Source: Deltaproteobacteria bacterium (lineage in GTDB: Bacteria > UBA10199 > SBBF01). From it: a stretch of 6,013 nt of DNA. Within the stretch, counting starts at the first letter, position 1. Each line of letters begins with the position of its first letter. This document shows positions 1 to 5,286 of the stretch, in pieces. The translations under genes were made by a program, and so were the position numbers. The stretch is from the NCBI GenBank assembly GCA_016207765.1, contig JACQOY010000002.1, forward strand, positions 1-6,013, given 5' to 3'. The notes beneath the pieces are model-generated. The model saw only the letters and a list, made by a program, of their open reading frames with translations. It had not been told where the DNA came from and searched no databases.

Positions 1-2
1 CT

Positions 3-1259
3 ATCAAATTATCCCCCAAAGATATTTTGACTGTCCGCGAACGGGGAGAAGCCCCCGATCTGGGGTATATCGATCCCTCCATTAAAAAGCCCCAGTATCC
101 CGACAAGTCGATCAACCAGTCGGGATTTCCGGGCGAAGAAGCGAAAAATATGGCGGTGCTGGTGGACTTCACCGATCCGCGCCTGACAGAATTTTTGGAC
201 ACAGCGATTGGCCCCATTAAAAAACGTCTCAAGGCAGGCGAGATAAACAAAAAAACTGCCGCTATTTCAGCTTGGGAGGCCGTTTCAAAACAGGTGGCCT
301 ACGTCGATTACCGCCAGTACGAAAGTTACCCCGCCCGTTTGTTCAATCTTGGTGAGTTTACGGAAAATGGCGTCTGCAACGAGCGGGGAATGCTGTTGCA
401 GGTTTCGCTTCAGTACCTGGGTATTGAATCACGGATGGAAAAAGGGCCCTTTAGGGGAAGACAACGTCATGCGTGGGTGCGGACTGCTGATTCGGCGTTT
501 GAGGAGATGATTCTCGATCCGCAACAAGATGGGGTCATCTATCCTGAACCTGAATCTGACTGGAATAAAATATACCGCGATGACGGCACGCCGTTTGCCG
601 TGGAACGTGTCGAAACTATAGGTGTATCCGGGGACGAGTTGATTAGCCAACTTGAAGAGAGCGTTTCATTTGAAATACCGTCTGGAAAACCGGCAGAGGA
701 GCCTGTTTTCTTCTGGCAACCGGAGGTTTTGGAAGGGCCTCTTCCTGTTCCCTTTCCAGACACCCCACCGTTTGCTCCCGCTTCCGCAGTTCCTGTACCG
801 TCACGGGGGCAACCGGTGTCTTTGGGCGCCCAAGCGGTTGACGCCATGGCGAATGTCCTCTCCGATTTTGCGGACTGGGTGTTGGATCGCAGGGAAAATG
901 GCGATGTCAACGACGGACCGAGACCGCTCGACCGGGGGGTTTCGGAGGTCCCTCTCCCACCGGTTGATCCGCCGCCGTTTCCTGATGGAGGTGTTCAGAC
1001 ATTTACTTTGCCGCTGAAAGAAGGGGGTGGATATAAGCCGCTCCGTCTGGTCTACGACACCGACGGACGAACATTTTCTGTCGAGCCGGGACAGGATGTG
1101 CAAATCAATGCCAACCTTCATTTTGGCATGACCCTGCGGGAGGCCATTTCGGTGCATCTTGACGAGATTAACGTGAAAGGTTATCGGTTCGCTTCCTTCC
1201 CCGCCGGTGATCTGGTCGAATGGCAATGGGACGGCAATCCGCCCCAGGCTTCGCATTGA
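3..1259 (+). CDS. Transglutaminase-like domain protein, 5' end outside window
   Basis: The frame is open from the window edge. A TTG at 27 is a possible start, but nothing upstream of it resembles a ribosome binding site and the reading continues to the edge, so the true start is probably outside. Counting from that TTG, residues 80-170 carry the transglutaminase-like catalytic layout: C117 in NGVCNERG, H148 in RHAWVR and D164 in ILDPQQ, with the usual hydrophobic helix after the Cys. Such domains act as cysteine peptidases, amidases or cross-linkers; the substrate cannot be read here. Residues about 215-330 are low-complexity and rich in proline (PLPVPFPDTPPF, PLPPVDPPPFP), probably a linker, followed by a C-terminal segment of about 80 residues that I do not recognise. 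No signal peptide can be judged without the N-terminus. The domain call is fairly sure; the function is unknown. Confidence 0.75.
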   Translation: MKLSPKDILTVRERGEAPDLGYIDPSIKKPQYPDKSINQSGFPGEEAKNMAVLVDFTDPRLTEFLDTAIGPIKKRLKAGEINKKTAAISAWEAVSKQVAYVDYRQYESYPARLFNLGEFTENGVCNERGMLLQVSLQYLGIESRMEKGPFRGRQRHAWVRTADSAFEEMILDPQQDGVIYPEPESDWNKIYRDDGTPFAVERVETIGVSGDELISQLEESVSFEIPSGKPAEEPVFFWQPEVLEGPLPVPFPDTPPFAPASAVPVPSRGQPVSLGAQAVDAMANVLSDFADWVLDRRENGDVNDGPRPLDRGVSEVPLPPVDPPPFPDGGVQTFTLPLKEGGGYKPLRLVYDTDGRTFSVEPGQDVQINANLHFGMTLREAISVHLDEINVKGYRFASFPAGDLVEWQWDGNPPQASH

Positions 1260-1269
1260 TTTCTTGAAT

Positions 1270-1311
1270 CCCTCTCTCCCCCTTTGTAAGGGGGAGCTGG
1301 AGAGGGTAGAG
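1270..1311 (+). repeat. Palindromic repeat, left copy flanking the DUF559 gene
   Basis: A 9-bp perfect hairpin (CTCCCCCTT, loop TGT, AAGGGGGAG; 1276-1296) is nested inside a second stem (CCCTCT 1270-1275 with AGAGGG 1301-1306) and followed by GGGTAGAG. The same elements occur in inverted orientation at 1684-1722. No T-run follows, so it is a poor terminator candidate despite lying between two genes. Confidence 0.85.
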
Positions 1312-1319
1312 AACCTGCA

Positions 1320-1730
1320 ATGACTCGCATCAAACAGGGTGAAAAACGCAACCGGGATATCAAGAGAAAACTTCGCTCCGAAATGACTCCGGCTGAAAAC
1401 AAGCTTTGGTTACATCTTAGGGCAAGACAACTGGAAAAACTCAAATTCAGGCGGCAACATGGGATTGGACCTTATATTGTCGATTTTTATTGTCCGGCAA
1501 TAAAACTTGTGATCGAAGTGGATGGAGATGTTCATGCCGGGGAAGCTCAGATTGCCAAAGATTGTAAACGGGATAATTATCTCAAAAGCTTGGGTCTTCA
1601 AGTCATTCGTTATCGGAATGACGATGTTTTAAACAACGTGGAAGGTGTTATGGAGGATTTGTTTGGAAGGCTTCCGAGTAATTCCTCTACCCTCCCCCAC
1701 CCTCCCTTACAAAGGGAGGGAGTAAAATGA
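1320..1730 (+). CDS. DUF559 family Vsr-like endonuclease-domain protein
   Basis: This 136-residue protein matches the DUF559 pattern, a small restriction-endonuclease-like (very-short-patch-repair type) fold. Visible hallmarks are TPAENKLW (E26) near the N-terminus, FRRQHGIGPYIVDFYCP (D55), the acidic strand KLVIEVDG (E66, D68) with H72 just after, and LGLQVIRYRNDDVLNNVEGV towards the end. These fit a PD-(D/E)XK-like active site. The biological role of the family is not established. The start is the ATG at 1320, with only a weak purine-rich stretch upstream that belongs to the left repeat. The last residues (about 120-136, ending LPHPPLQREGVK) are encoded by the right repeat, so the conserved domain ends before them. 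The TGA stop overlaps the next gene's ATG. The gene with its two inverted repeats looks like a self-contained insertion of about 450 bp. Confidence 0.85.
   Translation: MTRIKQGEKRNRDIKRKLRSEMTPAENKLWLHLRARQLEKLKFRRQHGIGPYIVDFYCPAIKLVIEVDGDVHAGEAQIAKDCKRDNYLKSLGLQVIRYRNDDVLNNVEGVMEDLFGRLPSNSSTLPHPPLQREGVK
1684..1722 (-). repeat. Palindromic repeat, right inverted copy
   Basis: A 9-bp hairpin (CCCTCCCTT 1700-1708, loop ACA, AAGGGAGGG 1712-1720) is preceded by CTCTACCCTC. Read on the minus strand it aligns with the left copy at 1270-1311, sharing the TT-TGT-AA hairpin centre and GAGGGTAGAG. It encodes the tail of the DUF559 protein and ends in GGGAGGGAG, which lies at ribosome-binding distance from the ATG at 1727. 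Confidence 0.85.
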
Positions 1731-2248
1731 TGGATCCCTTATTTTCCAACGACTGGCCCATCCGCCTCCCCCTCTACATCATCTTCGGCATTGTCTGCGA
1801 ATTTTTGTTCACCTCCACGGCCGATCTGATCAAACCAAATTTTGTCAAATCGTGGAATGTCGTGGCCGACAAGGCGACAGTGTCGCCACCCGATTGGCGC
1901 CTGCGCGGCAGAGATCCCCGACTGATGGGGTACAGTTTTTTATGGATGATCCCAATTTATGCGTTGTTGATCTTCATCGAACCGGCCGGTCGTCTGCTTT
2001 CCCCCCTCCCCTTTTATTTGCGAGGGATTATTTACGTAATAGCCCTATGGATTGTGGAGTACACCACCGGTTTTCTCATCAAAAAAATATCCGGTCGTTG
2101 TCCTTGGGACTATTCCGCGTCGCGCTTTAACCTGCATGGGTATATCCGCTGGGACTTTTTTCCCTTCTGGTTTGTTTTTATGCTGTCGGCGGAATGGTTA
2201 AGCTCCAAATTTGTTCTCCTCACCCCGGCCATCAAGGCCCTGTTTTAA
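1727..2248 (+). CDS. TMEM229/CmpB-like (putative ABC transporter permease family) integral membrane protein
   Basis: This 173-residue hydrophobic protein has four likely membrane helices at about residues 15-35, 68-88, 97-120 and 142-163. The signature is VEYTTGFLIKKISGRCPWDYS (residues 110-130), followed by FNLHGYIRWDFFPFWF. This matches the CPWDYS and N-x-x-G-x-I block of the bacterial family called putative ABC transporter permease (CmpB type) and the related eukaryotic TMEM229 proteins; the N-terminal EFLFTSTADL also fits. No transport function has been shown for these proteins as far as I know, and no ATPase partner is nearby. The start is ATGATG at 1727/1730, behind GGGAGGGAG supplied by the repeat, with a 4-base ATGA overlap with the DUF559 stop, so translation may be coupled. 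The first two residues are uncertain because of the double ATG. The membrane topology is confident, the family likely, the role unknown. Confidence 0.7.
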   Translation: MMDPLFSNDWPIRLPLYIIFGIVCEFLFTSTADLIKPNFVKSWNVVADKATVSPPDWRLRGRDPRLMGYSFLWMIPIYALLIFIEPAGRLLSPLPFYLRGIIYVIALWIVEYTTGFLIKKISGRCPWDYSASRFNLHGYIRWDFFPFWFVFMLSAEWLSSKFVLLTPAIKALF

Positions 2249-2268
2249 AGAAGATCAGTTGATCTTTT
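2249..2268 (+). terminator. Possible weak intrinsic terminator
   Basis: Directly after the membrane-protein stop, AAGATC (2251-2256), loop AGTT and GATCTT (2261-2266) form a 6-8 bp AT-rich hairpin leading into a run of five Ts ending in C. The stem is weak, so termination would be partial and read-through into the UbiD gene is possible. Confidence 0.4.
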
Positions 2269-2301
2269 TCGACGGGGCATGATAGCTCTTCCCCCTCTGG
2301 T

Positions 2302-3867
2302 ATGACCTTTAAGAGCCTTCATGAATTTGTCGATTTTTTGGAAGAACGGCGGGAGCTTGTCCGCATTGAGGAACCGGTTTCAACAAGGCTCGAAATCACC
2401 GAAATCTGCGACCGCGTGTCGAAGTCGCCAAATGGGGGAAAGGCGCTCCTCTTCGAAAATGTCATCAACCACAATAACAACAATCAAAAATCACCGATTC
2501 CCGTTCTCATCAACATGCTCGGCTCGCAAAACCGGATGAATTGGGCCTTGGGCGTTGAAGATATCGAAGAGGTCGCGAATGAAATCCGCGATCTGGTGAA
2601 AAAACAGCCCCCCTCAACGTTTATCGAAAAATTAAAAATGTTGCCGACGCTGGCGAAAATCGGCTCCTACACCCCGAAAAAAGTCTCCTCCGGCTTGTGT
2701 CAAGAAGTGGTTTTGACGGGCGACGATATCGATCTCACCAAATTTCCGATCATCCAATGCTGGCCCAAAGACGGTGGATCATTCATTACCTTCGGATGTA
2801 CGATTTCAAAAGACCCCGACAACGGCATCAGGAATGTCGGCATGTATCGTCTGCAGGTCTTGGATAAAAAAGACAAAAAAACCACGGCCATGCACTGGCA
2901 GATTCACAAGCATGGAAGCCGTCATTTTCAGCGCTACAAGGAACTACTGCGTAGCGCAAATAAAAGTGACGCTCTTGACCGCATGAAACGTGCCGAAGAG
3001 TATCACCTGGATATGCGAGATTCAGTAAAAAAGAAAATCCCCATCGCGGTCTATCTTGGCGGCGATCCGGTGGAAACCTTTGCCGGGGCCTGCCCCCTCC
3101 CCGACAATTTCGACGAATTTCTGTTTGCCGGGTTCTTGAGAAAAAAAGCGGTTGAACTTGTCCCCTGCAAGACAATCGATCTGGAAGTTCCGGCCAATGC
3201 CGAAATGGTCATCGAGGGATATGTCGATCCCGAAGAACCATTGGTTGACGAGGGGCCGTTTGGCGACCACACCGGCTATTATACCTTAATCGACAAGTAC
3301 CCCGTATTTCACGTCACGGCGATCACCCATCGCAAAAAAATGATCTATCCGACCACCATTGTCGGCAAACCGCCGATGGAGGACGGATATATGGGGCTGG
3401 CCATCACGCGGATTTTTTTGCCGCTCGTTCAACTCACCTTTCCCGAAATAAAAGACATGAATATTCCGGTAGAAACCTGTTTTCACAATCTGGCCATCAT
3501 TTCGATCAAAAAGACCTACCCCGCCCATGCGCAAAAGATCATGAGTTCGCTTTGGGGCATGGGTCAACTCATGTTTTCGAAGTGCATTATCGTCGTTGAC
3601 GAGGATGTCGATGTTCAGAACCTCTCCGAGGTGGCCTGGAGGGTTTCCAACAATATCGACGCCCGGCGGGATATTGTGTTTACCGAAGGGCCTGTGGATG
3701 CGCTGGACCATGCCGCGCCGCGGTTCGGCATCGGCTCCAAAATGGGGATCGACGCCACCCGCAAATGGAAGGAAGAGGGTTTTGAGCGCGAATGGCCCCC
3801 CGATATCGAGATGGATGAGGCCACAAGACGGCGAATTGACGAAATATGGGGAAAATTAGGCCTGTGA
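2302..3867 (+). CDS. ubiD: UbiD family prFMN-dependent decarboxylase
   Basis: This 521-residue protein is collinear with UbiD (about 497 residues in E. coli) over its whole length. Landmarks are DPDNGIRNVGMYRLQV (171-186, with the conserved R177 and metal-binding-type N178), HWQIHKHG (198-205), LEVPANAEMVIEGYV (294-308), DEGPFGDHTGYY (316-327) carrying the conserved acidic residue E317, and GIGSKMGIDATRKW (476-489). UbiD enzymes use prenylated FMN made by UbiX, with metal and potassium, for reversible decarboxylation of aromatic acids. Usual roles are ubiquinone or menaquinone precursor decarboxylation, but the family also includes enzymes degrading aromatic compounds, and no quinone or ubiX gene lies in the window to decide. 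An Asn-rich stretch (HNNNNQ, 57-62) looks like a loop insertion. The start is the ATG at 2302; I see no clear Shine-Dalgarno sequence before it. The family is certain; the substrate is open. Confidence 0.93.
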   Translation: MTFKSLHEFVDFLEERRELVRIEEPVSTRLEITEICDRVSKSPNGGKALLFENVINHNNNNQKSPIPVLINMLGSQNRMNWALGVEDIEEVANEIRDLVKKQPPSTFIEKLKMLPTLAKIGSYTPKKVSSGLCQEVVLTGDDIDLTKFPIIQCWPKDGGSFITFGCTISKDPDNGIRNVGMYRLQVLDKKDKKTTAMHWQIHKHGSRHFQRYKELLRSANKSDALDRMKRAEEYHLDMRDSVKKKIPIAVYLGGDPVETFAGACPLPDNFDEFLFAGFLRKKAVELVPCKTIDLEVPANAEMVIEGYVDPEEPLVDEGPFGDHTGYYTLIDKYPVFHVTAITHRKKMIYPTTIVGKPPMEDGYMGLAITRIFLPLVQLTFPEIKDMNIPVETCFHNLAIISIKKTYPAHAQKIMSSLWGMGQLMFSKCIIVVDEDVDVQNLSEVAWRVSNNIDARRDIVFTEGPVDALDHAAPRFGIGSKMGIDATRKWKEEGFEREWPPDIEMDEATRRRIDEIWGKLGL

Positions 3868-3871
3868 GAGG

Positions 3872-3900
3872 TTGACACCCCCGATTGACCGATTTATAGT
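3872..3900 (+). promoter_or_regulatory. Sigma70-type promoter of the erpA-like gene
   Basis: TTGACA (3872-3877, perfect -35) and TATAGT (3895-3900, one mismatch to the -10 consensus) are separated by exactly 17 bases. It begins 4 bases after the ubiD stop and predicts a start near 3907, leaving a leader of about 19 bases that contains the AGGAG ribosome binding site. The Fe-S carrier gene is therefore probably expressed independently of ubiD. Confidence 0.75.
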
Positions 3901-3925
3901 GTTCGAAACAAGGAGAACTGAAAAT

Positions 3926-4312
3926 ATGACGATGCAAACCGATGTTTCAACCCCAACCCCTCTTTCAACCGATACGGGTTCCAAGCCGCTTATCAGCCTG
4001 ACCGACAATGCGGTGGCCAAGGTAAAGGTATTCAAGGAAAAAATGCCCGATGCGAAAGAAAAAAGTTTTCGGGTGTTTGTTGAGGGGGGCGGATGCAGTG
4101 GATTTCAGTATGGGTTTACCTTCGATGAATTTCGCGCCGGGGATGAAAAGGTGGCCTGCGGGGACATCGATGTTCTTGTCGATACGCAGAGCCGCGTTTA
4201 TCTCATGGGCTCGGTGGTCGATTTTGTGGAAGACTTCAAGGGCTCCGGCTTTACCGTTCGCAATCCGAATTCCAAAGGTTCCTGCGGGTGCGGCACATCG
4301 TTTACGGTGTAA
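3926..4312 (+). CDS. erpA: ErpA/IscA-type (HesB family) iron-sulfur cluster insertion protein
   Basis: This 128-residue A-type Fe-S carrier binds a cluster and passes it to apo-proteins in the cytoplasm. The three cluster ligands are present: C57 in EGGGCSGFQY, and C120 and C122 in KGSCGCGTSF, with the 63-residue spacing typical of the family. LVDTQSRVYLMGSVVDFVED and FTVRNPNS also fit. The ATG at 3926 is chosen because AGGAG (3911-3915) lies 10 bases upstream and a near-consensus promoter lies before it. The frame can be extended to a TTG at 3872, but that codon is part of the -35 box, so the longer form is rejected. The first 20 residues (Thr/Pro/Ser-rich) are a short tail not shared with E. 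coli ErpA (114 residues). ErpA is the best choice, but IscA, SufA or another HesB paralogue cannot be excluded, as no suf or isc genes are present. Confidence 0.88.
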   Translation: MTMQTDVSTPTPLSTDTGSKPLISLTDNAVAKVKVFKEKMPDAKEKSFRVFVEGGGCSGFQYGFTFDEFRAGDEKVACGDIDVLVDTQSRVYLMGSVVDFVEDFKGSGFTVRNPNSKGSCGCGTSFTV

Positions 4313-4363
4313 AAGCACAGAAGCCCGGAATAACCGATTGAATCGATTATCCGGGCTTCTGTG
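4311..4363. terminator. Strong hairpin terminator, probably bidirectional
   Basis: CACAGAAGCCCGGA (4316-4329) pairs perfectly over 14 bp with TCCGGGCTTCTGTG (4350-4363), and the intervening ATAA/TTAT and CGAT/ATCG segments continue the stem with a mismatch and a bulge. Read on the minus strand, the hairpin is followed by CTTTT, a U-tract that overlaps the erpA stop codon. Read on the plus strand it starts 3 bases after that stop but lacks a U-run beyond it. It is therefore a good terminator for a minus-strand transcript from the right and a plausible one for erpA. Confidence 0.75.
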
Positions 4364-4368
4364 TTCAG

Positions 4369-4935
4369 TCTATCGTTCAAGCTTGACCTTTCGTCCCCCT
4401 GGAGTATCAAAACCATTCCGACTGCCGGACCCCTTGTCGGGGTCCCATTCCCTCATGCTGTTGGTTGCTCCGAGCTCCTTGGATTAACCAAGGTTAACTC
4501 GGCCGCCTCAGTTTCAGGGTTTTAAGCCTGTCGGAACCGTCAGCAACTTTTGACCCATGGGATGCGGGTCTTTATGTTGCCTGTCCTCCTCCGGGATTTC
4601 CCATGACCTATATGGTTTTCTCTGTCTCCCCTGAAAGCCCGCTTCCGGACCTCAACTCTTTTGCCCTTCTTCCCGGAATTCCCGAAGGAACTCCGATCAG
4701 CGGACTTTAAAGTCTGCCAGACAGACAGATGTGACGTCCCCTTGCGGTTTCGTCCTCCATTTTGGCCTTATTCCCGCTTGCCACTCACCCGTTCAGGTGA
4801 ATTCTTCTCCGGGTACCGGTCCCTCCGGATGCCCCTCCCTCACAGGAGGAAGCTAAACTCCGGATTGGGAGAAGAACCCCTCTTCCTAACGTCGGATGAG
4901 CGGTCGTTCGGTTCGGCGTCTGCTTAAACGATAGA
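4369..4935 (-). ncRNA. Putative large structured non-coding RNA, class not recognised
   Basis: No convincing protein lies here, but the ends pair: CTATCGTTCAAGC (4370-4382) with GCTTAAACGATAG (4922-4934), a 13-bp closing stem with one G-U on the minus strand. Internal hairpins include 4427-4445 (7 bp), 4470-4502 (5+6 bp), 4541-4583 (7 bp with a bulge enclosing GACCC/GGGTC), 4675-4694 (8 bp with a UUCG loop), 4733-4754 (GACG/CGUC enclosing CC-GCAA-GG), 4785-4800, 4835-4852 and 4871-4885. In four of these helices the plus strand would give A-C mismatches where the minus strand gives G-U pairs, so the minus strand should be the RNA. It is purine-rich and ends 6 bases before the terminator hairpin at 4316-4363. 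I saw none of the motifs of RNase P RNA, tmRNA, 6S RNA, SRP RNA or group II intron domain V. The exact ends are estimates from the closing stem. Confidence 0.6.
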
Positions 4936-4948
4936 TTGATTTTCAAAG

Positions 4949-4954
4949 ATTGTA
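4949..4954 (-). promoter_or_regulatory. Possible -10 element for the structured RNA
   Basis: TACAAT on the minus strand lies 14 bases before the closing stem, at the right distance for a transcript starting near 4936-4942. The -35 position falls in the neighbouring palindromic repeat and does not match consensus, so this is tentative. Confidence 0.25.
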
Positions 4955-4979
4955 CGGGCAATTCACGAATTGCCCCTAC
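4952..4979. repeat. Palindromic intergenic repeat of the GGGCAATTC/GAATTGCCC type
   Basis: GGGCAATTC (4956-4964) and GAATTGCCC (4967-4975) form a perfect 9-bp inverted repeat around AC, with GTA and TAC extending it at the ends. Sequences of this form recur as dispersed repeats in many bacterial genomes. Here it sits immediately upstream of the structured-RNA candidate on the minus strand. Only one copy is in the window. Confidence 0.6.
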
Positions 4980-5080
4980 CGATGCACCCCTTAAACCACA
5001 AAATCGGTCGATGCGCGACACAAAAAAAATACGAATTTTCAAGTGGCTGAAATGATTCCGGAAAAAAATCGGGGAAAAAG

Positions 5081-5089
5081 TTATCCACA
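5081..5089 (+). promoter_or_regulatory. Perfect DnaA box
   Basis: TTATCCACA matches the high-affinity DnaA-ATP/ADP site consensus exactly; a near-match lies 14 bases downstream at 5103-5111. Confidence 0.6.
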
Positions 5090-5229
5090 GGGGTGTAAAA
5101 CGTTATCCCCGTCGAAGGCGCCCGCTGAAGGGCTGTTTATCGGTATTGGAAAATTTTGATTTTGGCGGAAGATTCTTTTGGGGAAAATTTTTGGCAACCC
5201 CCGGATAAGATGAAAGAAATCAAAAAAAG

Positions 5230-5238
5230 TTATCCACA
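5230..5238 (+). promoter_or_regulatory. Perfect DnaA box, second copy
   Basis: TTATCCACA occurs again in the same orientation, with the same preceding AAAAAG as the first box. A minus-strand near-match lies at 5200-5208. Confidence 0.6.
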
Positions 5239-5251
5239 ACCGTACCTTGGC

Positions 5252-5283
5252 AAAAAAAAGAAAGTCCCTTTGTCTTCGGGAAC
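5252..5283 (-). terminator. Intrinsic terminator of tsaE
   Basis: On the minus strand, just after the tsaE stop, UCCC and GGGA (with flanking G/C closure) form a short hairpin around a 9-base loop. It is followed by TTTC and eight Ts. The stem is short but the U-tract is long and the position is right. Confidence 0.6.
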
Positions 5284-5286
5284 CAC

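Larger units (their letters stand above)
4980..5249. other. Non-coding region with DnaA-box cluster (possible origin-like or DnaA-regulated site)
   Basis: Two perfect DnaA boxes TTATCCACA lie at 5081-5089 and 5230-5238, both inside the longer identical AAAAAGTTATCCACA and 149 bases apart in the same orientation. Weaker relatives are TTATCCCCG at 5103-5111 and, on the minus strand, TTATCCGGG at 5200-5208. Between them (about 5136-5195) is an AT-rich stretch with runs such as AAAATTTTGATTTT and GAAAATTTTT. No gene of convincing quality is present. The layout resembles a small origin or a DnaA-controlled region. Against a chromosomal origin, the flanking genes converge on it and no dnaA, rpmH, gidA or par gene is in view. 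Confidence 0.45.

Noticed and set aside
3872..3925. Longer N-terminus of the erpA-like protein starting at TTG 3872
   Set aside because: The TTG is the first half of a perfect -35 box and no ribosome binding site precedes it, while ATG 3926 has AGGAG 10 bases upstream.
4050..4487. Plus-strand frame of 145 codons overlapping erpA and running into the hairpin and RNA region
   Set aside because: It is an out-of-frame shadow of the erpA-like gene, which has intact cluster-binding cysteines, a ribosome binding site and a promoter.
4640..4665. GGTCCGGAAG on the minus strand, resembling the SRP RNA tetraloop region
   Set aside because: The flanking bases do not form the symmetric domain IV helix (no GGAAGCAGCC follows), so it is not SRP RNA.
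4661..4927. Plus-strand open frame of 88 codons inside the structured-RNA region
   Set aside because: It has no ribosome binding site and no recognisable family, its composition is dominated by the complement of the RNA helices, and the paired ends and G-U polarity explain the region better.
4369..4935. The structured region as a group II intron, RNase P RNA or tmRNA
   Set aside because: I found no domain V-like hairpin or GUGYG start, no conserved GAGGAAAGUCC-type RNase P core, and no tRNA-like ends or tag frame.
5052..5159. Small plus-strand frame of 35 codons spanning the first DnaA box
   Set aside because: It has no ribosome binding site and no recognisable sequence, and the DnaA boxes account for the region.
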